A stretch of DNA of 64,000 nt from a bacterium (GTDB lineage Bacteria; UBP6; JAFGXH01), in contig JAMOQH010000182.1 of NCBI GenBank assembly GCA_027064085.1, forward strand, positions 1 to 64,000, in the 5' to 3' direction. The translations under genes and the position numbers were made by a program. Shown piece by piece: positions 7,982-16,589 of the stretch. Position 1 is the first letter of the stretch. The number at the start of each line of letters is the position of its first letter. The notes beneath the pieces are model-generated. The model had not been told where the DNA came from. It saw nothing but the letters and a program-made list of their open reading frames with translations, and searched no databases.

Positions 7982-8479
7982 TTATTTACAAACATCAATC
8001 CATCTATTCTGATTTTCATCAAATTCAGGCTCACATAATTCATATTGAGAGCAACTGTATTCTGTGCATGGATTTTTTTGGCAATCTAATACAGGATGTA
8101 TTCCTGAATAATCATGAATTGGTAAGTAACCAGGATTACATACACAATCTCCCATTGAGTCGCAATGAGTATTATATCCGGTACATGAGCAAGAATTCTG
8201 CTGAGGTCTTTTACATACAAGAACAGGAGTTGTTGCACCACTTGTATCTATATCACTTTCAAATCCAGCATCACAAACACAGTAAGGTTCTCTTTCCCCA
8301 ACAACGCAGTGCTGATTAGCATCACAGTTGTAATTTATACAGGTGTTTTCAACACATGTGTTTCCGCCTTCGGGAATAACCTGACCTGCAGGACATGATG
8401 TATGTGGCCCCGGAGCACAGCTAACTGCCAATAATGTTAATAAAGCGAACAATGATGTTATAAAAGAAGCTCTGTACAT
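7982..8479 (-). CDS. Cys-rich EGF-like lipoprotein
   Basis: A 165-residue secreted protein. The signal peptide ends in LLAVSC, so it should be lipidated at that Cys. The mature part has about 20 cysteines in EGF-like spacing (NTCINYNCDANQHCVV, PYCVCDAGFE, then CSCTGYNTHCDS, CVCNPGYLP, CTEYSCSQYELC). I chose the ATG at 8479 because GGAGG lies 7 nt upstream; the frame opens 12 nt earlier at a TTG that overlaps that site. It has its own strong promoter and terminator, so it is monocistronic. The gene looks clearly richer in G and C than its neighbours. The function is unknown; surface adhesion or protein binding is the usual guess. Confidence 0.8.
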   Translation of the reverse strand: MYRASFITSLFALLTLLAVSCAPGPHTSCPAGQVIPEGGNTCVENTCINYNCDANQHCVVGEREPYCVCDAGFESDIDTSGATTPVLVCKRPQQNSCSCTGYNTHCDSMGDCVCNPGYLPIHDYSGIHPVLDCQKNPCTEYSCSQYELCEPEFDENQNRWIDVCK

Positions 8480-8554
8480 AAATACCTCCAAAAGTATGAG
8501 CTAGTAGAAAACAGTCTGAAATGTAAAGTCTTTTCTTACACTCGCTGTACCTAT

Positions 8555-8583
8555 ACTATACAGTATCATTATGATATTGTCAA
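8555..8583 (-). promoter_or_regulatory. Consensus sigma70 promoter of the Cys-rich lipoprotein
   Basis: On the minus strand TTGACA (8583-8578), a 17-bp spacer and TATAGT (8560-8555) form a nearly perfect sigma70 promoter. Transcription should begin near 8548, leaving a 5' leader of about 70 nt before the ATG at 8479. Confidence 0.8.
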
Positions 8584-8710
8584 GTGCAAAATATAGGCCT
8601 TATGACTGATTTTTTTTGATTTTTTCTCAAATTACAATCAAAACTATACTAATCGTCAGCCAATTTCAAAAAGGTGAATGTTTAAAAAATGACTTTAAAA
8701 TCTAAATAAC

Positions 8711-8739
8711 TTGATATATCAATTGCTTTATGTTATGTT
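8711..8739 (+). promoter_or_regulatory. Possible promoter of the 8.7-18 kb gene run
   Basis: TTGATA (8711-8716) and TATGTT (8734-8739) are 17 bp apart. If used, the first gene would have to start downstream of the ATG at 8730, for example at TTG 8775. The match is only moderate. The rest of 8584-8729 shows no clear signal beyond T-rich stretches. Confidence 0.35.
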
Positions 8740-8774
8740 TTCTAGCTAGATTTATTAGTCTATGGGGGAACTAT

Positions 8775-9188
8775 TTGGAGTGGAATATTCATCCTTTTAA
8801 GGAAGAGCCTTTGAAATCATTATTCTTATCTGTTTTTTTATTGATGTTATTCATTATTTTGTTTTTAATCTTTCCTAATATTCCTTTTGTATTTGCTTCA
8901 ATAATTGTAATGATTTTATCATTAAGAGGTTATTTGTTTAAATCTAAGTATAAATTAGAGCCTGAAAATTTAACTGTTAAAATGCTAGTTTTTGAATATA
9001 AAAAAAAGTATATTGATTTTAAAAGAGTTTATATTGGTAAATCTGCTTTTTTAATGTCTCCTTTTACATATAAAACAAAATTAAATAGATATAGAGGTAT
9101 ATATATACCTTTTCCGGAAAATTTAAGAGAGAATGTTATTACATTTATTAGTGGGAAATTTGAAGATGTCGTTATCACAGAAGGATAA
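8775..9188 (+). CDS. Small membrane protein, PH-like C-terminus (hypothetical)
   Basis: Not recognised by name. Two hydrophobic helices (LKSLFLSVFLLMLFIILFLIF and IPFVFASIIVMILSL) are followed by a cytoplasmic strand-rich part (YIDFKRVYIGKSAFLMSP, RYRGIYIPFPENLRENVITFI). The shape recalls bacterial PH-domain membrane proteins. The frame is open from an ATG at 8730, but GGGGGAA lies just ahead of TTG 8775, which I prefer; the choice is uncertain. The 3' end overlaps the next gene by 23 nt, so it is probably the first gene of the long run of overlapping genes that follows. Confidence 0.6.
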   Translation: MEWNIHPFKEEPLKSLFLSVFLLMLFIILFLIFPNIPFVFASIIVMILSLRGYLFKSKYKLEPENLTVKMLVFEYKKKYIDFKRVYIGKSAFLMSPFTYKTKLNRYRGIYIPFPENLRENVITFISGKFEDVVITEG

Positions 9189-9507
9189 AAAACTTATTGA
9201 TACTTATGCAATAAAGTTAGTGAATAAAGGTTGGGGCACAATGGCAATAATGTTTTTTGATTCAACAAAATATTTAAGTAATATTGGAAGTCAGTTATTG
9301 CATGTTTTGAGTCCTACTTTAACAATGATTCCATATCTTAATAACTTTTTTAAAGATTCTGACCAAATTTCAGAAATTCTTGAAGATAGAGATAATGTAG
9401 AGTATTTTATTACTAGAATTGAATACTTTATGAATGAAGAGAGTAAAGCAAAAGAAAACAAGAGGAAATTATTAGATAAAAATAATGATGGAGCAAAACA
9501 TGAGTGA
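9166..9507 (+). CDS. Hypothetical protein of 113 residues
   Basis: Not recognised. It starts at the ATG at 9166, inside the previous gene (23-nt overlap), and ends 8 nt inside the next one. The middle part (NKGWGTMAIMFFDSTKYLSNIG, then LLHVLSPTLTMIPYLNNFF) is moderately hydrophobic and could be an amphipathic or membrane-associated helix pair. The C-terminal part (SEILEDRDNVEYFITRIE) is acidic and the tail is highly charged. Translational overlap on both sides suggests it is made together with the MutL-like ATPase. Confidence 0.65.
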   Translation: MSLSQKDKKLIDTYAIKLVNKGWGTMAIMFFDSTKYLSNIGSQLLHVLSPTLTMIPYLNNFFKDSDQISEILEDRDNVEYFITRIEYFMNEESKAKENKRKLLDKNNDGAKHE

Positions 9508-11353
9508 TGAAAACAAGAAAAATCTTGATATCAATGTAATTGTTGCGACTGATTGTGGAAGTACCACGACAAAAGCAATTCTTATTCAAAAAATTCAAGA
9601 TGAAACAGGAAAATGGGTTTATAGACAAACTTTTAGAGGAGAAGCTCCAACAACAGTTGAAGCTCCTTTTGAAGATGTTACCATGGGCGTTTTAAATGCA
9701 ATTAATGAATTAGAAGATTTGAGTGGCTTAAAAATTCTAGATGATGATAATAACATTATCAGACCAGCAAAAGGTAAAATTGGTACAGATGTTTACATTT
9801 CAACATCTAGTGCAGGTGGTGGTCTTCAAATGATGGTTACTGGTGTTGTTAGAAATATGTCAGCAGAGTCCGCAGAAAGAGCGGCTCTAGCTGCTGGTGC
9901 AATTGTTATGGATGTAATAAGTGCAAATGATAAAAGGCTTGCTCATGAACAAATAGAACGAATTAGGCAACTTAGGCCGGATATGATGTTGCTAGCTGGA
10001 GGGATTGATGGAGGAACGAAATCTCATGTTATGGAAATGACAGAACTTGTTTCTGCTGCTGCACCACAACCAAGGCTTGGTGGATTATTACCTATTATCT
10101 ATGCTGGAAACCAAGATGTTGTAGAGGCTGTTAAAGATAAACTTGGAGCAAAAACAGATTTATCAATTGTTGATAATGTTAGACCAACCCTTGATGATGA
10201 AAATATTGCCCCTGCAAGAGATAAAATACATGATTTATTTATGGAACATGTTATGGCTCAAGCTCCTGGATATAAAAAACTTATGAAGATGACTGATGTT
10301 CCTATTATGCCTACTCCTGGTGCAGTTGGTTTAATTATGGAAGAAATTGCCAAAAGAGATGGTATAAATGTTGTTGGTGTTGATATTGGAGGAGCTACAA
10401 CAGATGTATTTTCTGTTTTTGATACTAAATTTAACAGAACCGTTTCTGCAAACTTAGGTATGAGTTACTCTATATCAAATGTTTTTGCTGAAGCTGGACT
10501 TCCAAATGTTATGCGTTGGGTTCCATTTAATATGAATGAAAAACAACTAAGAAATTCAATTAAGAATAAAATGATTAGGCCTACTACTATTCCTCAAAAA
10601 CTTGAGGATTTAGTATTGGAACAAGCTGTTGCAAAAGAAGCATTAAGGCTTTCTTTTGTTCAACATAGAGAATTTGCAACAGAACTAAAAGGAACTCAGA
10701 AGAAAAGAACAATTTCTGATGCTTTTGCACAAGGAGGAGGAGATGGTTCTTTAATTAATATGATGCGTTTGGATATGCTTGTTGGTAGTGGTGGAGTTTT
10801 ATCACATGCTCCTAAAAGGGTTCAGACTGCTTTAATGCTTTTGGATTCATTTCAACCAGAAGGATTTACAACATTAACTGTTGATTCTATTTTTATGATG
10901 CCTCAACTTGGTGTTTTAACGGAAATATCTCCTGAAGCTGCTGTACAGGTTTTTGAAAGAGATTGTATTATTTATCTTGGTGAGTCTATTGCTCCAGTTG
11001 GGCATGCTAAAAAGAAAGATGATATAATTGCAGAATATAAAATAGAAATGCCAGATGGTAAAATAATTACTGAAAAATTAAAGTATGGCTCAATGAAAAA
11101 ATATCCTCTTGCTGTTGGAGAAAAAGCTAAATTAACAATTACTCCAAATGCTAAGTTTGATATGGGGGCAGGTAAAGGTAAATCGATGACTAAAGAAGTA
11201 AGTGGGGGTGTTGTTGGTCTGATTATTGATGGCCGAGGAAGACCCTTAAATTTACCGACTGAAGCCTCAGAAAGAGTTAGGAAATTAACCGAGTGGATGG
11301 AAGAGTTAGAGATTTATCCAACTAAAGTATTTAAAGATAATAAGGAGGTATAA
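9500..11353 (+). CDS. MutL/GlmL-type ASKHA ATPase
   Basis: A 617-residue protein of the glutamate mutase MutL family (unrelated to mismatch-repair MutL). The N-terminal ATDCGSTTTKAIL is the phosphate-1 motif. STSSAGGGLQMMVTGVVR and MSAESAERAALAAGA are family blocks, and GVDIGGATTDVFSVF is the phosphate-2 motif. The ATG at 9500 is preferred over 9485 because GGAG lies 6 nt upstream. Characterised relatives are encoded with B12-dependent aminomutases and are thought to act as reactivating chaperones. No mutase gene is present in this window, and the partners here are membrane proteins. I infer that this copy powers or assembles the membrane complex encoded downstream. Confidence 0.85.
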   Translation: MSDENKKNLDINVIVATDCGSTTTKAILIQKIQDETGKWVYRQTFRGEAPTTVEAPFEDVTMGVLNAINELEDLSGLKILDDDNNIIRPAKGKIGTDVYISTSSAGGGLQMMVTGVVRNMSAESAERAALAAGAIVMDVISANDKRLAHEQIERIRQLRPDMMLLAGGIDGGTKSHVMEMTELVSAAAPQPRLGGLLPIIYAGNQDVVEAVKDKLGAKTDLSIVDNVRPTLDDENIAPARDKIHDLFMEHVMAQAPGYKKLMKMTDVPIMPTPGAVGLIMEEIAKRDGINVVGVDIGGATTDVFSVFDTKFNRTVSANLGMSYSISNVFAEAGLPNVMRWVPFNMNEKQLRNSIKNKMIRPTTIPQKLEDLVLEQAVAKEALRLSFVQHREFATELKGTQKKRTISDAFAQGGGDGSLINMMRLDMLVGSGGVLSHAPKRVQTALMLLDSFQPEGFTTLTVDSIFMMPQLGVLTEISPEAAVQVFERDCIIYLGESIAPVGHAKKKDDIIAEYKIEMPDGKIITEKLKYGSMKKYPLAVGEKAKLTITPNAKFDMGAGKGKSMTKEVSGGVVGLIIDGRGRPLNLPTEASERVRKLTEWMEELEIYPTKVFKDNKEV

Positions 11354-12483
11354 TGGGGCATGCTTATACACCAGGCCTTAAGGTTACCAAAAGAGCTGTT
11401 GTAAGAAAACAAAGACTTCTACCTATTAAGGGTGATGTTTTAGTGAAAAAAGGTGACAAAGTGAAACCAAATGATATTGTTGCAAAAACAGAGTTGCCAG
11501 GTATAGTATTACCGGTTAATCTTGCAAATAGATTAGGTGTTTTACCTGCTGATGTACCATCTATTGTAACAATAAAAGAAGATCAAAGAGTAGAGGCTGA
11601 AACAACAATTGCAACAAGTAAGTCCTTTTTCGGACTTTTTACAAACGAGTATAAAACTCCAATTGCTTCTACCCTTGAATCAGTATCTAATATCACCGGG
11701 CAATTGATTTTGAGAGGAGATCCCATTCCTGTTGAAGTAAGGGCATATATTACTGGTACTGTAACAGAAATCTTTCCTGAAGAAGGAGTTATGATTGAAG
11801 AAGTTGCGGCTTATATTCAAGGTATTTTTGGAATAGGTGGTGAAGTTGATGGTACTCTTGAAGTGATTAGTGAAACTCTTGATGATGTTGTTGATGAACA
11901 CAAAATAAAGCCTGAACATAAAGGAAAGATTTTAGTTGCAGGTTCACTTGTTACTGGGGCTGCTCTAAATAAAGCTGTTGAGTATGGTGTAAGTGGCATT
12001 ATTACTGGCGGTTTTGAAGATCAAGATTTAAAAGCTTTTTTAGGTTATGATATTGGTGTTGCAATTACAGGAACTGAAGAAAAGGGTATCTCTTTGGTTG
12101 TAACAGAGGGATTTGGGCAAATTAAAATGGCTCCTAGAACTTTTAATTTATTAAAATCTCATAATGGACATTTGGTTTCAATAAATGGTTCAACTCAAAT
12201 TAGAGCTGGCGTTATCAGACCAGAAGTTATTATTCCTCTTGGTGAAGAACTTCAAGCAGATATTCCATCTGCTGAATCAGAAGGAGCTGCATTGAAAATT
12301 GGTGCATATTTAAGGATAATTAGAAGGCCTAATTTTGGTGAAATCGGAGTTGTAACTGAATTGCCACCAGATCCAACTAAATTAGATTCTGGAACTTATG
12401 CAAGAATTTTAAAGTTAAAATTAAATAAAAATGGTGAAGAGGTTATTGTTCCAAGAAGTAATGTTGAAATGATAGAGGAATAA
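11353..12483 (+). CDS. Barrel-sandwich-hybrid protein of the MutL-like cluster
   Basis: A 376-residue protein with no signal peptide or membrane helix. Residues about 20-50 (LLPIKGDVLVKKGDKVKPNDIVAKTELPG) look like a biotinyl-lipoyl-like barrel-sandwich motif, as in RnfC, NqrA or efflux adaptors. A second such piece (GTVTEIFPEEGVMIE) lies near residues 133-148. The middle has alternating strands and helices (KILVAGSLVTGAALNKAVEYGVSGIITGG). The C-terminus (NFGEIGVVTELPPDPTKLDSG, then EEVIVPRSNVEMIE) is KOW-like. I do not know a name for this family. The ATG overlaps the ATPase stop by 1 nt, behind AAGGAGG, so strict co-expression is expected. Confidence 0.8.
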   Translation: MGHAYTPGLKVTKRAVVRKQRLLPIKGDVLVKKGDKVKPNDIVAKTELPGIVLPVNLANRLGVLPADVPSIVTIKEDQRVEAETTIATSKSFFGLFTNEYKTPIASTLESVSNITGQLILRGDPIPVEVRAYITGTVTEIFPEEGVMIEEVAAYIQGIFGIGGEVDGTLEVISETLDDVVDEHKIKPEHKGKILVAGSLVTGAALNKAVEYGVSGIITGGFEDQDLKAFLGYDIGVAITGTEEKGISLVVTEGFGQIKMAPRTFNLLKSHNGHLVSINGSTQIRAGVIRPEVIIPLGEELQADIPSAESEGAALKIGAYLRIIRRPNFGEIGVVTELPPDPTKLDSGTYARILKLKLNKNGEEVIVPRSNVEMIEE

Positions 12484-12485
12484 TT

Positions 12486-13919
12486 ATGAGATATATATTA
12501 ATATTTTTGTTTTTGGTGAGTGCAAATATGTTATTTGCACAAAATTCCGATAAAAAAGAAGTAAATAAAACTTCTGATGTAACTATTAGTAAGGATAAGC
12601 CACAGGCTTCTCCTACGAAAAATACAATAGGAGATAAAAAAGAAGAAGCTGTACAAGAAGTTGCACAGGAAGAAAAGAAGTATGAATCATCTATTTTTAA
12701 ATTAGAGAATCACAAAGAAAATCTTAGTGGAGTAAAATATTTTATAAAAGATGAAAATCTAAAAATTCCTACAAATTTTACAGTGAAAGATATTGATAAT
12801 GATGGTGGGGGGATTGTTATATTGTCATGGAAATATCCACTAGAAGATAATGCTGAGTTTTTTGAAATATTAAGACGCTCTGAAAAAGAAAAAGAATTTA
12901 AAAAAATAGCAACAATAAAAGCTAATAAAAAGGAATTTGTTGTTAAAAAAGTAGTTAAAGCAACTAAAAAAACTTCTAAAAAAGTAAAAAAAGCAAAGGA
13001 CTTAAGTCTTTATGCTTTTAGAAATGCTGGATTAAATGATGACTTACATTATTTTTATAAAATAGTAGTAAAAAAAGATGGAAGATTTAATGAAACAAAA
13101 GAAGTAAAGGTTCAATCTTTAGTTGCTATTTTTGATGCAAACAAGACTTCTGTACTTATTGCTGCAATATTTTTGACTTTTGCTATTGTGTTCTTTATTA
13201 AAATGGCTAGGTCCGGTAAAAAACTTTATATCAGAAGAATTGCAGGTTTAGATGCTGTTGACGATGCTGTTGGGCGTGCTACTGAAATGGGTAGAGAAAT
13301 TATGTTTGTTCCTGGTATTGGAGATATAGATGACCCTCAAACAATCGCTGGTTTAACAATACTTGGAAGAGTTGCAAAATTAACTGCTCAGTATAAAACG
13401 CCATTATCTGTTCCTGTCTCTAAATCAATGGTAATGGTTACAGGAAGAGAAATTGTTAAAGAATCATATTTGAGTATGGGAAGGCCAGAAAATTTTCAAA
13501 GTGGAATGGTTTATTATTTAACTGATGACCAATTTGGCTTTGCTGCTGGTGTTGATGGTATTATGGTTAGAGAAAAACCTGCTACAATATTTTTACAAGG
13601 TAGTTTCTTTGCAGAATCATTAATTTTAGCAGAAACAGGTCATCATGTTGGAGCTATTCAGATTTCAGGAACAGCTGCACCATCTCAATTACCTTTCTTT
13701 ATCACGGCATGTGATTATACTCTTATGGGCGAAGAATTATATGCTGCAAGTGCATATCTTTCAAGAGAGCCGCAATTACTAGGTTCATTAAGAGGACAGG
13801 ATGCCGGTAAAGCAATTATCTTAGCTGCTATCATTATTGGGATAGTGTTAGAAACAATAGCTGCCGTTAATCCTGATTTGCAGTGGTTGAGTATTAAACA
13901 CTATTTTCATATTAAATAA
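12486..13919 (+). CDS. Fn3-containing membrane protein with DUF6754-like cytoplasmic domain
   Basis: A 477-residue protein. A signal peptide (ILIFLFLVSANMLFA) is followed by a Lys/Glu-rich linker (20-75) and a fibronectin type III-like domain (about 95-215, with ILSWKYPLEDNAEFFEILR and HYFYKIVVKKDG). A membrane helix at about 221-240 (SVLIAAIFLTFAIVFFIKMA) comes next, then a conserved domain (IRRIAGLDAVDDAVGRAT, EMGREIMFVPGIGDIDDPQT) and a last helix near 441-460. I associate the conserved part with the uncharacterised family DUF6754, from memory. It starts 2 nt after the previous stop. The Fn3 part should be outside the membrane and the conserved part inside. Confidence 0.8.
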   Translation: MRYILIFLFLVSANMLFAQNSDKKEVNKTSDVTISKDKPQASPTKNTIGDKKEEAVQEVAQEEKKYESSIFKLENHKENLSGVKYFIKDENLKIPTNFTVKDIDNDGGGIVILSWKYPLEDNAEFFEILRRSEKEKEFKKIATIKANKKEFVVKKVVKATKKTSKKVKKAKDLSLYAFRNAGLNDDLHYFYKIVVKKDGRFNETKEVKVQSLVAIFDANKTSVLIAAIFLTFAIVFFIKMARSGKKLYIRRIAGLDAVDDAVGRATEMGREIMFVPGIGDIDDPQTIAGLTILGRVAKLTAQYKTPLSVPVSKSMVMVTGREIVKESYLSMGRPENFQSGMVYYLTDDQFGFAAGVDGIMVREKPATIFLQGSFFAESLILAETGHHVGAIQISGTAAPSQLPFFITACDYTLMGEELYAASAYLSREPQLLGSLRGQDAGKAIILAAIIIGIVLETIAAVNPDLQWLSIKHYFHIK

Positions 13920-13931
13920 AAGGAGAGATTA

Positions 13932-15719
13932 ATGCGTAAGGAAATACCTTTATTTATTACTGGACTTGTTGGTATAGTCCTAATATTACAATATTTTAGT
14001 CCTAATAAATCAATTAATGGTTTAGAGGGAATCTTTACAAATTGGATGCAAATTATTGCTGCATTTAGTATGATTTTAGGAGTTTTAAACCTTATCAGGG
14101 TTAATGGTGATAAAATATATAAAAAAAGAAAAAATTGGGGATTTAGTATTGTAATTATTGTATCTTTGTTTGCTACGCTAATTATTGGTTTTGCCAATAT
14201 TGGTGGTAAGTCAATGTATAATAGAAAAATTTTAAGGACTAACGGAACAGTTGTTGGTAATATAACTAAAGATGTGATGTCTCATAATGGTTTTAAAGTT
14301 ACTGATGCTAGTTTTGGTATTATGTTTAAAGCTTTAGTTGATGCAACACAAAAAGAAAAGACAATTTCATCTATTCTTCCTAAAAGTTTAAAAACAGGAG
14401 ATTTGAGAGCTAAATTTGACAAAATGCTTCCTATAGTTAGAAAAAGAAGTCATAAATCAATAGAAATTGTTAATAATATTGGTAGGCAAGTAAATGTTGA
14501 ATTAGAGTCTTCTTTAAAAAAGATGAATTCACAAAGTTTTAATGAGTCAATTTTAAGAGTTTATGATAATTTAGAAAAAACTATATTAGAAGAGAATAAA
14601 AATTTTAAATTAGAAAATAAAAAATTAATTGATGAAAATATAAAAGCTCAATTAGCATTTTTATTTAAAAATATTGATACAGCTAATTCAAACTTAAAGT
14701 ATTATAAAGATATTAAAGTATTTATAACCGAATTTAATGATTTTTTATCTAAAGATAAAGATTTAATTGCAAAATTAGATGAAAATATTAAGAATTCTAA
14801 GAGCTATAATGATTTTTATAAAAAATCCTCTGTTTTATTTGCTTTAAAGCAAAATAATAAACTTAATGACTTTTTACTAAAAAACATACTAGATACATAT
14901 TTAAATAATATTTATGTTGCTAAAAGTTATAAAAATGCTAAGGTTAATATATTAAAATCATTATCAGGAAATAAAGATTTAATAAATGCTCTTACATTAA
15001 ACATTGAAAATAAATTAACTCAGCAATATATTAAAGACTTTAATAAATATGTAAGTAATACAGAGCAGTATATATCAGGTAATAAATATGTGAAAGGTGA
15101 TGCGATTATAAAAGCTACATATAAACCTATAATTGCTAAATTATATACTACTGAGAAAAAGAAAATTGCAAGTGTTATTTCAGCAGAGCTTAAATCTCCT
15201 GCTTTGTTAAAAAAATTAAAAGTTAATCAGCTTTTTTTGACAAGTTTAATAAAAAATTCAAAATCAGAAGTAACTGCTTTAGGTATATCTGAAAAAAGCA
15301 GTGAGTTTATTATGCAAAAATTATTGGAAGGTGGTGGAGAGTATAAATTATATACTCTTGAAGTTGGTTCTTCATTTATGGAAATATATAGATATATTTT
15401 TACTCCTCTTTCTTCAACAATGTTTGCGTTATTGGCCTTTTTTGTTGCATCTGCATCATACAGAGCATTTAGAGCTAGAAATAAGGAAGCTACTTTATTA
15501 TTGGTTGCAGGATTTTTAGTTATGCTAGGAGCTGTACCTATTGGTGAAATGTTATCAATTCCCGGAGTGTTTTCTGTAGCAGAAGTATCTGACTTTATTA
15601 TGAATGTTCCTGTTATGTCGGTTCAGAGTGGAATTATGATAGGGGTAGCACTTGGCGTTATTTCTACATCTCTTAGACTTATCTTAGGAATAGAACGAAG
15701 CCATTTAGGAGGTGATTAA
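13932..15719 (+). CDS. Large six-helix membrane protein with long helical insert
   Basis: A 595-residue protein. Three predicted helices lie near residues 5-22, 38-55 and 72-91, and three near 489-510, 518-540 and 558-585. Between them lies a Lys/Asn/Ile-rich, mostly helical segment of about 390 residues. The C-terminal block is the most conserved-looking part (SYRAFRARNKEATLLLVAGF, VSTSLRLILGIERSHLGGD-like ending) and is likely the functional core. AGGAGAG precedes the ATG. The stop overlaps the next start (TAATG). I do not recognise a named family. The insert may act as an extracytoplasmic or cytoplasmic stalk. Confidence 0.75.
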   Translation: MRKEIPLFITGLVGIVLILQYFSPNKSINGLEGIFTNWMQIIAAFSMILGVLNLIRVNGDKIYKKRKNWGFSIVIIVSLFATLIIGFANIGGKSMYNRKILRTNGTVVGNITKDVMSHNGFKVTDASFGIMFKALVDATQKEKTISSILPKSLKTGDLRAKFDKMLPIVRKRSHKSIEIVNNIGRQVNVELESSLKKMNSQSFNESILRVYDNLEKTILEENKNFKLENKKLIDENIKAQLAFLFKNIDTANSNLKYYKDIKVFITEFNDFLSKDKDLIAKLDENIKNSKSYNDFYKKSSVLFALKQNNKLNDFLLKNILDTYLNNIYVAKSYKNAKVNILKSLSGNKDLINALTLNIENKLTQQYIKDFNKYVSNTEQYISGNKYVKGDAIIKATYKPIIAKLYTTEKKKIASVISAELKSPALLKKLKVNQLFLTSLIKNSKSEVTALGISEKSSEFIMQKLLEGGGEYKLYTLEVGSSFMEIYRYIFTPLSSTMFALLAFFVASASYRAFRARNKEATLLLVAGFLVMLGAVPIGEMLSIPGVFSVAEVSDFIMNVPVMSVQSGIMIGVALGVISTSLRLILGIERSHLGGD

Positions 15720-16579
15720 TGGAAAAGTTTTTTGAAAAATTATTAAATATAGATAGAAAAATAATATTTTTACTTATTGCTTTGTCTACATCCGTACCTT
15801 TGTTTTATTTTTATCCTCAAAAGATTATTGCAAATAAAGCATCAAGAAAATATAATGATGCTATAAATAAATTAGAAGAAAAAACTAAAAAAGGGGAAGA
15901 AGTTGTTGTTCTTATCTCTGGTGAATATGATCCTGGTACAGTACCTGAGTTATCTCCAATGGCAAGAGCAACAATTAAAAAATTATTAGATATGAAAGTT
16001 AAAATTATTATTATGGGGCTTGTTCCTATGGGGCCGCCATTGTTAATGGAAGAATTTAATGAGTTATTAAAAGAACCTAAATATTCTGATGTTAAATATG
16101 GTATAGACTATGTTAATTTGGGATATACAGTCGGTAATGCTGTTGTTATTAAAGGTATGGTTAAAAATATAAAAGATAAATATCCTGTAGATGTTATGGG
16201 TACAGACTTAAATGAACTTCCACTTATGAGAAAAGTTAAAAACTTTGATAACATAGATATGATAGTTAATTTTTCCTCTATGGGTGGTGGAGTTAAAACA
16301 TGGATACAGTTTGCTAAAAAGACAACTGAAGAAAGTATGGACATCGTCTTTGGTTGTACTGGAGTTATGGTTCCTGAATCATATCCATATTTAAATTCAG
16401 GGCAAATTCAAGGTTTGTTAGGTGGATTAAAAGGTGCTGCTGATTATGAATCATTAATTAAAGAGCCTAAAAATGCAACAAAGTATATTTTTGCTCAGTC
16501 TATTGCACATGTTATCATTATGCTTTTTATTATTATTGGTAATATAGCATTTTTTGTAACAAGAAAGAAAAGAGTTTAG
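15719..16579 (+). CDS. Membrane-anchored alpha/beta-domain protein of the MutL-like cluster
   Basis: A 286-residue protein. There is one N-terminal helix (IIFLLIALSTSVPLFYFYP) and one C-terminal helix (SIAHVIIMLFIIIGNIAFFV), which frame a soluble domain of about 215 residues. That domain has Rossmann-like alternation (EEVVVLISGEYDPGT, VKIIIMGLVPMGPPL, YVNLGYTVGNAVVIKGM, MDIVFGCTGVMVPESYPY). No catalytic motif is recognisable. It begins at the 1-nt overlap with the previous gene. With both ends anchored, the domain lies on one face of the membrane, by topology most simply the outer face. The family is unknown to me. Confidence 0.75.
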   Translation: MEKFFEKLLNIDRKIIFLLIALSTSVPLFYFYPQKIIANKASRKYNDAINKLEEKTKKGEEVVVLISGEYDPGTVPELSPMARATIKKLLDMKVKIIIMGLVPMGPPLLMEEFNELLKEPKYSDVKYGIDYVNLGYTVGNAVVIKGMVKNIKDKYPVDVMGTDLNELPLMRKVKNFDNIDMIVNFSSMGGGVKTWIQFAKKTTEESMDIVFGCTGVMVPESYPYLNSGQIQGLLGGLKGAADYESLIKEPKNATKYIFAQSIAHVIIMLFIIIGNIAFFVTRKKRV

Positions 16580-16589
16580 GAGGATATAA

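Noticed and set aside
9500-11353. Mismatch-repair MutL
   Set aside because: The motifs are those of the ASKHA-type glutamate mutase MutL family; there is no GHKL ATPase motif.
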